A DNA stretch of 64,000 bases from Anaeramoeba flamelloides. Taxonomy: Eukaryota > Metamonada > Anaeramoebidae. The stretch is from NCBI GenBank assembly GCA_027625915.1, contig JANTQA010000047.1, forward strand, positions 1,426,001 to 1,490,000, written 5' to 3'. The notes beneath the pieces were generated by a model that searched no databases, was not told where the DNA came from, and saw only the letters and a program-made list of their open reading frames with translations. Positions 43,024 to 55,500 of this stretch are shown here, piece by piece (positions within the stretch are counted from its first letter, which is position 1; the number at the start of each line of letters is the position of its first letter). The translations under genes and the position numbers were made by a program.

Positions 43024-43641
43024 AGGCTGAATAGAGATTTGTTAATGATTTATCTGAAGATATCTACAAACTAAACTAAACTCTTTTTCAGCCAAAGGGA
43101 CCCAGTTTTATTGAATATATAGAACATATTCTATGAGTATAATTCAAAATTCTTCTCAAAATGTAATTTTCATTATTCATATCAAACTAAAATTTTCAAT
43201 TTTTAGATCAAAAACTTTTTTTCTAATTTTGTCAAATTTTATTTTTTTTGTTTTTCTTTTTTTCTTTTCTTTTTTAAAAATTAAACTTGAAAAAAAAATG
43301 TTTGAAACTCAAAATTAACATTAAAAAAAAGGGAGGTTTTGTATGTTCTTTTAAAAATACATACATTTACAAGTAAAAAATCTTATTGTCAACACTTTTA
43401 ATTTCCTACTGAAATTGAGAATTTTACAGAGATGTTTCAATGAAAAGTGATAAAAAATTTTTTTAATATTTTTTTTTGTTGAAATCTTTGGTTTGTTCAG
43501 TCTTTTCTTTTATGAGTATTGACTCTAATACGAAGTTTATTATTTCTCGTATTTCTAAACAATCAAAGTTTGGTTGATTCTTAAAAATAAAGTGACTTTT
43601 TCATTTCTGGCCGAGCCCCTTTGAGTGAAATGGAGTTTAGA

Positions 43642-44831
43642 TTTCAAAAATTTTGAATCACTTTATAATGTTAATAGAATTTTTTTTGAGGGTTTGTTCC
43701 AGTATTCTTATCAAAAAAATATTTTCAAATTTTTCGATCAGAATCATTTTTTCTAATTTTGAAAATTTGCAATAATTAATCAGAATTCACAACAATAATT
43801 TCTTTCCTAAACCCTCCCTCTCCAACTCGTTTCATCCTCTTCTCTCTCTCTCTCTCTTTTTTTTTTCTTATCTTTATTCTTTCTTTTCTTCTCTTTTATT
43901 CTTATTCTCTTCTTTCTTTTTACTTTTTATATTTTTTCTTCTACGAGGACTGTTCTGAAATGATCAAACTTTTCTCTTCAGATGTTGTAAAAATAATCCA
44001 TATCTTCTTGATTTGGGTATACAATTTTTTTACAGTATTCATTTGAAGTTCATTTTCTCAACAAAACTCCTCTTTTACAAGGCGACAAATCATTCGATTT
44101 TTCCTCCCCATAAATAAACATCATCATCATAATTTTGAAAATTTATGTTTTGCATTTTCAAATTTTTGTTTTTCTTTACCGTCAGTTTCACTTTTAAGGC
44201 ACAAACTTTCAAAGAAATTTAAGGCACAATAAAAATCTCAAATTAAAGCACAAAATTCAAATTCTAGTAAAAATAAATTGTAAAAAAAAAAATTCCAAAT
44301 TTTGTGCCTTAATTTGAGATTTTTTTGTGCCTTAAATTTCTTTGAAAGTTTGTGCCTTAAAAGTGAAACTGACTTTAATTTTTCTTTTTATTTTTCTTAT
44401 TCTTTTTCTTTTCGTTGTTTTCGATTTTTTTTTTTTCTTGTTTTTTTTTGATACTTTTTTTTTGCATAAGATCATTAGGAAAAAATAAAAATCTTCAATA
44501 AGACTATTAATCACTTAAAAAAATTGAGACTTATGCAATGCTTTTTAAAATAAATTTAATTATCAGTGGAAAAATCTTCTTGCAAACTTTTTTCAGTGAA
44601 ATTTTAGTAATAAAAAATCTAAAATACTCTTTTCAAAAATTGTTGCTCACATTTTTTTTATTTTTTGGTTTTATTTTTTTTTAATTATTAAAATATCAAG
44701 TTTTTATAAGTGTTTAGAATAATTTAAATATGAATTGCAAATCAGATTTAATTATAAGTTATTCTAGAATACTAAATGATATTTTTTTTTTAATTTATTA
44801 TTTCATGTGAGTCACCCTTTTTGAAATTGTG
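43642..44831. repeat. Right copy of a large inverted repeat flanking the nuclease gene
   Basis: Inverted and collinear with 37215-37831. It is about 570 bases longer, explained by a TA-1 MITE (44179-44375) and by about 340 bases around a CT-rich microsatellite (43835-43940). The outer sub-element 44626-44831 matches 37215-37415 with its CTCAC/GTGAG inverted ends. Confidence 0.65.
44179..44375. mobile_element. Foldback MITE with TA target duplication (TA-1, copy 4)
   Basis: 197 bp flanked by TA at 44177-44178 and 44376-44377, with the same palindrome as the other three copies and a substitution at each tip. It lies inside the right inverted-repeat copy and is absent from the left copy. Confidence 0.8.
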
Positions 44832-45539
44832 TTTATTTTTCAAGATGGATGTATGTAAAATTATTCCGAGTTATAAAAAAAAACCTTAATTGTGTAATAT
44901 CGGTTAATTCAGTAAGTATTTTCTAAAGTATAAACACAAAATTGTTTTATGAGAGAAAAAAATAGAATTCTTAATATAATTATAATTTTTATATTGTTAG
45001 AAAAACGTAAAATATTAAGGTATCACTTTTTATACACAAGTAGATGAAACCAAAAAAAAAAAAAAAAAAAAAAAAGGTTTTTAGGTAATCATTAACACAA
45101 ACATACAATTAAACCCGATATGAAACTTCATTTATCAACTTTAAAGAGCTGAATTATTTTTTTTAATAGAAGTTCATTTTTCCCAATTAAATTTCAGACT
45201 AAAGATACATATCCTTTTTGTTTCGATTATTAGGATAAATACAGAAAATGAAAAATTTACAAAAAAGTTTTTTTTTGAAGAAATCTTTATTTTAGTAATT
45301 TATGAGACTCTGTATCCATCAATAACATTTGGAATTTTAATCTTATTTTAAAAATATATGAAAAAGTATTCAAGTATTGAATTCTTTAGGATCTAAAAAA
45401 ATTATATTTTATTTTATTCACCAATATTTAAACATTTCTTCAAAATTAAATGATTAGGTAATATTTTTTTTAAATATTCATGATATAAACAAGGAGCTGT
45501 TGAGATTGAAATCAGTTATTTGATACAATCTTTTTTTTT

Positions 45540-46250
45540 TTTTTTTTTTTTTTTATTAAAATTATTAATTTATATTAGTTTTATTTGTTGAAAATATTTA
45601 AAAAATTGAGAAATAATTGTAAAATCTATTGATACCTTTAATCTTTCTGTTGTTTATAATCCACTACAACAACAAAGTTTGGGTTGTTCATTATTGATTA
45701 TAAACAATCAAATTATAAAGTATTTTTTTCGATTATAAGCCGAAATTTCCAGATTTTAAAAAAGGTATTTTGGGAATAATTTTTTATTTTGATTGTTTTT
45801 TTTTTTATCACATTCATTTTGTTTAATAAAAAGAAAAAATTGATTTGAACTGTTCTTTGAATCAAAAAATTATATTTTTATAAGTTTAATATAATTAGTG
45901 CAATTTTTTTGAGAATTAAATTGATTTTTTATCCTGAGTAATTTTAGAAACTTGTGTTTTTATTTTCAAAGAGTATTTTTGGGTACTTTTTTACAGAAAT
46001 TAAGATTTCTATCTTCCTTCAAAGAAAATAATTTTTTTTTAAATGATCTGGAAATATGTTGAATTTTGAACTTTAAAAAATGAGAAAAAGGGATTAAACT
46101 TTTCAAAAAAACATTAATTCATTTCTGAAAATAGCATTAAAAATAAAAATATTTTGTTGTCATCAGATTTTTACTTTGTTTTTCAATTTCAAGATGTGAT
46201 AGTAAAAAAATTTTGAATTTGCTCTTAAATTTACTGGAAGATTTTATTTG
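45540..46250 (+). repeat. Dispersed repeat family J, plus-oriented copy
   Basis: Aligns with 17990-18600 over its first half and with 27730-27935 over its last 220 bases; it is inverted relative to 14890-15340 and 35150-36570. Final block: AAATTTACTGGAAGATTTTA. It lies about 250 bases upstream of the BEACH start codon. Confidence 0.55.
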
Positions 46251-46504
46251 TGTCACAAGCCCCTGAAACTACTTCTTGAATTTTTTTTTCCCTTTTAATA
46301 TTTAAAGTCCAGTTAAATGAAGTTAAACACTTCCTTAAAAAGTATAAATCCCAAATAATCTATCTAATTACTTGACTATGAATAACTTTATGTAATAGAA
46401 TTGAAAAAGTTCAAGACTGATAGAATAACTCTTCAAATAAATTGAGATCATTTTTTTCAAGTTTAAATTTCTTTAAAAAAAAAATTTTGCAAATTTTGTG
46501 ACCG

Positions 46505-49500
46505 ATGAAGACAAACTGGAATGTTTCATCATCAACAAGCAAAATTGAAAAAATTTTTAAACGACAACCTTTGAATGAACCACATAAGTTCGAACAAGAA
46601 TTAGGAAAACTCTGGGAGAAAGTAAAGGAAAATGATCATATTAAGAAAACTTTCCTCAAGCAATTATTTCACTTCTTAAAACTTTTCCGAATCAAATACA
46701 AACTCTGGTACGGTAACAGTGAACTAGAAAAGAAAAAACAATTAGATTTGAATAAGTGGGATCAATATTGCCTTCAAAATCAACTAGTACCAAAGTCTTT
46801 ATTATTTTATACTTGCCGCTTATTAATAAAGTTTAAGGAAGAAATAACAAAAAGTAAGTAAATTTTTTCTTTTTTTCATCTTTTTTTTTTTGTTTTTATT
46901 TTTTTTTTTTTTTTGGAAACAAGTTCAAAAAGCCTTACTTAACCAACGGTTCTTGAAAAACAACAAATTCTTAATGTCTACTTATAGTTCATATTTTAAT
47001 GAATGAAACTTCAAATAATGAAATTGATCAGAATTACCAAGAATTGTATAGCTATCTAAGTCTCGAAATATCCCAAATTTTAATAAGATCGCGTCACCAA
47101 CAAAAATTTTTGATTGAATTGGGTTTCATTGATTTATTGGAGGTAATTTGTGAAACAATTAAAAACATTTTGGAGTCAATAATTCAGCATTTAAACACCT
47201 TTCAATTTAATGATCAAAAAGGAAACGAAAAACAAAAACAAAATGAAAATGAAAAAGAGTTCAACAACCACAACGCTGATGAAAATGGAAATGTAAAGGA
47301 AAATGAAATTGGAAATAATAATGAAAATGGTAATGAAAAAGAAAATGAAAAAGAAAATGAAAAAGAAAATGATCAAAAACAAATCGAAAATGAAAACAAA
47401 AATAAATTGAAAAATGAAAAGGAAAAGAAAAACGAAAATGATAATGAAGATCTTAAAGAAAAGCAGATATGCGAATTAAATAGTTTTCATTCGGACATTT
47501 TCTTTTTAATTCAAAATAGTCTTTTTCAGATCACACAAGTTGTATATAATTTTTTGATTCAAAATGAAAAGGAACCAAAGGTCTGTTTAAAATTTGTATC
47601 TATTATTGAATTATTTTCTGAACTCAGCCTAATTTTATCCAATTTTAAAAAACGGTTTTCCTTCACCAAACAAATGTATGGGATTTATAATAACCTATTA
47701 AAGATTTTCCAATCTTGTTTTAAAAACTCAGATCGTCTCCCAAAAAAATTTATTCAAAATTGTTTGAAGAACACTCTTCTATTAATGAAGAAACCAAAAG
47801 AAAAAACAACGACTATAAATTTCAACTATGGCGACAAGATGCTAAAATTTATTAAACAAATACAATTTTCCAATTCACAAGTCAAAGACACAACAAATGT
47901 TTTACAAGATCAATTTTCGAATCAAAATGAATTTCTTACTCTGATGATAATTTTAGATTCAATAGAAACATTAATTTCAAAGAATTTTCAATTTGAGATC
48001 CAAATTTTAAATTCAATAAATTTAAAAAAATTTTCAAAACTAATTTCATGGACATTCTTTAATTTACATTCCAAAATTAAGACAAAAGATAAAAAGAAAA
48101 ACGATCAAATACAAGAACTTGCGAATGAAATAGAATTTGAAAATATAAAAGGAAATAATTTGTCAACAGAAAAAGAAAAAGAAGAAGAAAAAAAGAAACA
48201 AAATACAAATGAAAATGATCAAGAAAAAGAACAAGAACAAGAAAAAGGAATGGAAACAGAAAAAGAAAATGAAATCACATTTAATTTATTAAATATAAAA
48301 ACTCAAACAGAGGAAAATAACAATCTGAAGAAATACAAACAAGACCAAAAAAACCAAGAATTAGGAAATAAAAAACCAAAAATTTCACCAAATTCAAATT
48401 CCAACCAAGAACATACAAAAGCAAATATTGAAAACCAAACTGAAAATTTCAATGGAAAAAAGGATGAAAATAAAACAAACAAAAAAGAAAAAACAAATAT
48501 TAGAAACCAAGAAAATAAAGAGAAAAGGAATTTTAAAACATCAAATGAAAACCAAAAAGAAGGACGAATTAAAAACGAAAACAAATTAAAAAAAAATAAA
48601 AACCAAAATAACATAAAAGAAAACCAAAACACCCGGATAGAAGAATTAAACAATGTAAATGAAGAAACTTTCCTTTTAGAAGAATTAAAAAATTATGTGT
48701 CAAGCACTAAAAAAAAAAAAAAAAAAAAAATTAATCAAAATGAAAATTTTTTTAATTTTCTAAATATGGAAAATTTTCAAACAATTTTTTTCCGTTTATA
48801 CTATTTAAAAATTTTTACAAAAAAAAATTTTTTTGATATCAACAAAATTATTCATTTTAATGATAAAAAATTTAATTCGATCTCAACAATAAAGATTGAT
48901 CCCAAATCTGTAAATCCTTTTTTTGAAGAATTATTTCAAACCATTTTAAAAATACTAACAGCTAGTTATAATAACTTTCAAAAGAATAATCAAAACCAAA
49001 ATCAAAATTATAAAAAAAGAGAAAAATCTATTGGTAATAACAAAATTAACAAAAAAAAAATAAATGGGAATGAAAAGACAAAAAATGGACAAAAAGAAAC
49101 GAAAAAGAAAAATAAAAAAAAAGATGATGAAGAAGAGAAAGAGAAAATGAAAGTGAAAGTGAAAGGGAAAGAGAATGAAAAAGAAAAAGAGAAAGAGAAA
49201 GAGAAAGAGAATGAAAAAGAGAAAGAGAAAGAGAAAGAGAAAGAGGCAGAGAAAGTGAAAGTGAAAGAGAAAGAGACAGAGACAGTAGAAGAGACAGTGG
49301 AAGAGAAAGGGAAAGAGAAACAGAAACAGAAAGAAAAAGAGAAAGAGAAACAGAAAGAGAAACATAAACAGAAAGAGAAAGAAAAGAAAAAAGAACACGT
49401 AATAGAACAAGAACAAGGAATTGATTTTTTAGGAAAACAAATTTTCATAACGTTATTAAATATTTTTCATAAAAAAAAAAACAGCCATTTAAATAAAATT

Positions 49501-52500
49501 TATTTAAAATATTTCAAATATATTAATCCCGAATTGCAAATTTATCTTTTAAATTTAATAATTTCTGTTCATAAATCTTATTACAATCTAAGCCCACAAA
49601 TTAAACATCTTTGCTTACAAATTTTTTTTAGTTCTTATTTTTGTAGAGAGGAAATAAAAAATATATTCACCATAAATAACAATAAAAAAAATCAAAATAT
49701 TTACAACTGTAATGACAGCAACAACAACACCAATAATAATAACAATAACAATAATAACAATAACTATAATAACAACACCACCATTATGAATTATTATTAT
49801 ACAAATACCAATAAACATTTTGATATATTAAAGAATAAAATATTTCATTTTATAAAATCAATTTCATCTTTATCAACAAGAAATACTACTAATGTTTTAG
49901 AAATAAACTTTTTATTTCAATTTTTAAACATTAAAACACCAAAATTGGGATATTGTGCTTTAGTTATTCTATATGAAATTTTAGAATCAAATTATTATAT
50001 CACTATTCAATCTATTATTAAAATTAAAGGAATAGAAAAATTAATTAATTTTTATTTAAATATTTTTACTTTATCAACTATTGATATAAATAATTACTCA
50101 AAACAATTTTTTATTCTTCTTGATTTATTTTTATATGATAAAGCAACACAATTAATATTATTAAAAAATCAACAATTTATGAAATTTATATGTTATTTAA
50201 GCTTTAATACAACATGCCAAAATACTATTTTTCACATTCTTCAAAATATAATCTCTTTTATTAAACCAAATAATCAAATAAGCAAAACTAATTTTTTTAA
50301 TTATTTCAAATTTGGTTTTAAAATTTTAAGAAAAGAAATTAAAAAAAATAATGTGAACAACAACAATTTAATAAAACAAGAACAAGAACATGAAAAAGAA
50401 CAGGAACAAGAACAAGAACAAGAACAAGAACAACAACAAAATCATCATCATCATCATCAAGAAGAACAAAAACTAGAACAAGAACAAGAACAACAACAAC
50501 AACAAAAGAAACAAGAACATAAAAAGGAACAACAACAACAACAACAACAACAACAGCAACAAAAACAACAAGAAAAGCACAAACAACAACAATTAATAGA
50601 ATCTAAAAAAAATCCAATGATTATTATTAATCAAAATATTTCAAAACAATTAAATCAAATGATTAAATTAATTATGAAATTATTAAAAGTGAATCCAAAA
50701 TTTATTAAAAAATTAATTTCGCAATCAAAATTTCATATTAGTATTTTAAAATTATTTAAAATTGGTACAATAATTCCAATTGATATTTTTAATATTTTAG
50801 ACTTTTTCATAGAATTATTTTCTGCAAATCAAAACAAAAAAAAACTTTTTAATGAAATTAAATTAACTTTAATGAATTATTTACCAAAATTTATTATTGG
50901 TGAATTTAAAATTAAAAATCATAATAATAATAATATCAACCACGGTGACAATAACAACAATAAATATAACAGCAATGATGATGAAATCCACTCTAAGATA
51001 AGTAGTAGCACCAATCAAAATAAAAAGAATGATAATTTCACAATTCTTAAAAAACAGGAAAATGAAAAATCTAATGCAGAAATCTTTATAAAATTATTAT
51101 CACTAGTCATGTGTTCAAATGATATTCATAAAGATTTAATCGAATTGCCAGAGGCGATATTATTAATTTTTAAAATATCACTATCGATTCCGGATAATAT
51201 TTTTTTTGATGATTTGGTCAAAATTTTGCTTGGGCTATGTGAAACCTCGGTGCATAACAAAAAATGTTGTTGCGAAATAGGTCTATTACCCTTTTTAATT
51301 GAAAAATATCTAAGGAAATTTCAACCAACAAAAAACTTGGTTTCGTTATTAACTTTAGTAGGAACACATTCTTTACCTTCAAACCAATTAAAAACCATTT
51401 TCCAAATCCTGAGTAAAGATCTAGCAAAACCAAAAAGAGCCCCAAACTGTTTAACAATTATATCATTACTCAATAACTTTTTCACTTATAATGTCGAAAA
51501 CAACCCAAGCTCCTATTTTGAGTTTAATGGGAAAAATTCTTATTTACAATTACCGACCATTAAAAGTTTACCAGACAATGGGTTTGGGTTTTGCACTTGG
51601 ATAAATATTAATAAATTCCCCAATAAAAATAAAAGGGCTTTAATATTTAGCTTTTTAAATCAAAGAGGCGATAAAGGAATCCAATTAAGTATTTATAACC
51701 AACAAATTCAAGTTCGGGTACGATCAGATAAATCAATTGGAATTATCTCTACTTTAGGTATTCAATCACAAAAATGGATTTTTTTAGCTTTATCATATAA
51801 CAGATCTTATTCATCTTCTTCCTCTTTTTCCCTTTCCACGCCAAATTCTTTTAATTCGCCCACCAGCGATTCAACATCTTCCTCATCCCCTTCCTCTTCA
51901 TCTTCTTATACAATTCCATCATCGTCATCGTCATCACAATTAAATTCACAATTGCCCTCTTCTTTATCTTTAATAAAAAAGAAAAATCAAAATTATTCTT
52001 CAATAACTTTTTTTACTTCTCAAACCGGCTATAATTCTATAACTATACAAAAACCCTATTTAAACACTGAATTTGTTTTTAATACAATTGGCGCAAGAAG
52101 CTTAACCAAAAACCGAAGACGTAGTTTTTTTAATGGCAAAATTGGCACAATTCATTTTTTTAAAAATGGCTTATCGAAGAATGAAATTGATAATATTTAT
52201 AAACAAGGAATAAAAAGTTTAACACTTGACAACTTTGCTTACAAATTGTTTTTTTCCTTTAATGCAAAAAAAACAAAAGGCAACAAATGTTTAAATAATT
52301 TATCAGATAATAGTAATTATTCTATTTTAAAAAATGTAAATATTTTACATTCCCAAAATATTGTAGATAATCTTTTTTGTCTCGGAGGTGCAAAAATATT
52401 ATTTTATTTAATTCATAAATTAGAAAACACAAAAAAATATATCGAATTTCGTAAGTTTTTTTTCCATAATTATAATTATAATTATTATTATTATTATTAT

Positions 52501-55500
52501 TATTTATTTATTTATTTTTTATTTTTTTTATTTTTATTTTTGTATTGTTTATGATTGAATTAGGTTAAATTTCACCATTAATTTCAAAATTCTTGTTTTA
52601 AGGTATATATAACCAAATATTTATATCATTAGAGGTTTTGATGATAACATATATTATCATGAGATTAACAATAAAATCGTGATAGTATTAAAAAAATCGC
52701 GATTAGTCCAACTTTATCGCGGAAAATCATAAAATCGCGATATTCAGCATTATCGCGATATTCACATGATCGCGAAAAAATGAAAAATTATTTTTTTGTA
52801 ATTAACTTTTTAAAAAAAATCTCTTGGCTTTTTCAAAGCCTTGAGACTTTTACAACACTTTTCCCCTTTAATAAATGTTTGAAAGTGTTTGTAAGGGTTG
52901 TGAATTGTCTTTGAAAGTGTTTGAAAGTTTTGAAAGATAGAAAACTTTTATAAAGGAAATGAGTTGGGTTTGTTGTGGAAAAAAAATTTTTATTCTTTTC
53001 ATTTTTTTTTTTTAACATAATATAAAATCTCAAACAAATATTATGATCAAACTAATAATTACCCATTTCAACAATACACTTGAATATAAAATAGATGTGT
53101 TTTCTTTTTAATGGAGTTGTTACCTTCAAAATTTTAAATAACAAAAAAGAATAAAGAATAATTTTCCTTCTTATGGTGATCGATCAAACAAAAACCTCTA
53201 AACTCTAATTGTTTTTTCAGTCCAATACAAAGATGCTCAAAGAAGAAAAAGAAGAAGAAGTCAACAATTGTATAAAAAACCTTAATAATTAGTGATCATC
53301 TGACAAGGATGTTGTGAAAGCTTTTGAAGAGCTATCCAACCCCTTTTAGCTTTCTGAGAATATTAAAAATGTTTTAACCCAAGAACACATTCTTTAAAGA
53401 ACAGATAAAGTGTTGGTTGTTTTAGAAGCTAATTATTCAAGGCAATTTACAACACCACGATTAACTGAAAAAATATTTATTTCTCTTCAGTTCTTATTGT
53501 TGTTGATCTAAAAGGATCGATGGGTTTGACAACCAAACCAAATGAAAACACAATAAAACTCTTTGATCTTATCCTTGATTGGATCAAGTATCTTTTTTGT
53601 TTGTTTTTTCAAAGACTGACTTTTTTTCACACAATCTATTTTTTGATCAAAAAAAAATTTCTCAATTAGCCCAAAAACCCAGCAACTATTATATCGCGAT
53701 TACTTTATATCGCGATATTTTGGCATTTATCACGATTTTATAATAATTATCACGATTTTATAGAACATCGCGATTTATCATATTACCACAATAATATTGA
53801 ATATCGCGATTTTCTGATATATTGCGATTTTTGTCACTTTATCGTGAATTAAGCATGTTATCATCAAAACCTCTATTACTTAAACTCCAATTCAAAATTT
53901 TTGAAATGACAAAATTCATTTTAGTAACAAAAAAAAATCTTATTTAATAAATTCTCGAAAAAATACCAAATTAGAACCATTAACTAATTGAAATGTTGAC
54001 AATTATTTATATTTTACAATACTCAAAAAACAAAAAAAAAAAAAATAATTATCAATCGAAATAAATCAATACTGATTATCAAAAATGTGGGAGGGATAGG
54101 ATTTATTTTTAAGGAGTAAAAAAAAACAAAAAAAAACACTTAATCTGTTAATGAGAAAATTTTGAAGTGATTAAATTTATGTCTTCTAATTCAAAGAGTA
54201 TCGAGATATAGAGTTTCTAGACACAGCCATTGAAAGTATTTTTAATCAATTTATATTTCTAAAAAATTGATGCATGAATCTATTAAAAAAAATGGAGAAA
54301 AAAGAAAGTGAAGAAATAAAAAAAATAAGAATTTAAAAATGGAAAGCTATTGGTTCCCAAGCAAATTTGCATGTTTGGGGTTGTTATATATTATTTTAAT
54401 TTGGGTTCATTTTTCCTAATAGCGTGTTAGGTCAAATTTTGCAAATGAACTTACAAGAAAATGTATTGAGAAATTGGCTGAAATTCTATTAACAATTATT
54501 TATAGATCAAATGGTCAGATATCATCAACTAATTTTATTTTAGTTCTTCTATTTAAAAGAACTCAACCTTAGTCTAATATCAATCCTTCGAAAAAATTTT
54601 GATCTAACAAAAACAAGTTACGAAATTCAAAACCAATATGAAAACAAAAAACTAAAAGATGAAAAAAATCAAATGTAAGGTATTTCCAAAAAAAGTGGGG
54701 CATTTTTTATTTTTTTACATTTCATATAAAAATCATCTTTGTTAGTGGAGTTATTCGTTAATTGATAATACTAAATTAAGTTTAATGTTAATACTGATTG
54801 ATTCAATGATTATGGTATTTATTTCAAAATATATTCGATGAAATATTTCCAAAAAACGAAAAAAAAAAATAGTAATTTTTTTGGTGAAAACAAGGTACGA
54901 CCAATTTCAATAAAAAAATGGAATTATGGAAAGGGCACAAATGATTTTTTAAACAACAAAATGCAGTTATATATTTTAAATTCTATTTGAAAATTTGTTG
55001 AGATTAAACAAGTTCTGAAAACGATTTTTTTGATCAAAAAGAAAATAATAAACAACCAATTTTCACACCTAAAAAATATCAGATAAAACCGAGATCAGAA
55101 AATTTATTATCTTTTATTGATGTAACACATTACTAAGAAACAAATTGAATTATTATCAAGAATCAATAAATGGTGGTTAATGATTTTGGGTATTTAAATA
55201 CCTTTTTGAAGATTGGGTTTAATAGAGATATTTGAAAATAAATTTTCCCCACTTTCTTAGAAATAGCTTATATTTGAAAAAATTAAAAATTATTTTTAAA
55301 TTGAAGAAAATTGTAGTATTTTTATTTTTTTAACTGTGTCAAAAATGTTGGAATTTTAGTGTTTATTGTTCAGGATTAAGTTCTTTTAACAAAAAAAAAA
55401 ACATACACTTAATCTGTTAATGAGAGAATTTTGAAATGATTAAATTCAAAACTTCTAATTCAAAGAGTGAATAAAATAAACACGGACATTGTGAACATTT

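Larger units (their letters stand above)
41647..46504. other. Gene-free repeat-rich region upstream of the BEACH gene
   Basis: Contents: an inverted-repeat element at 42441-43023 containing a TG/G-rich stretch, the right copy of the large inverted repeat (43642-44831) with a CT-rich microsatellite and a TA-1 MITE inside it, and a plus-oriented family J copy (45540-46250). No protein or RNA gene was recognised. The BEACH promoter should lie after 46250. Confidence 0.55.

Noticed and set aside
46999-52554. A separate 1,851-residue protein with a Tyr/Phe-rich tail
   Set aside because: The tail is read-through into intron 2 after the GTAAGT donor at 52451; the real protein continues at 56772.
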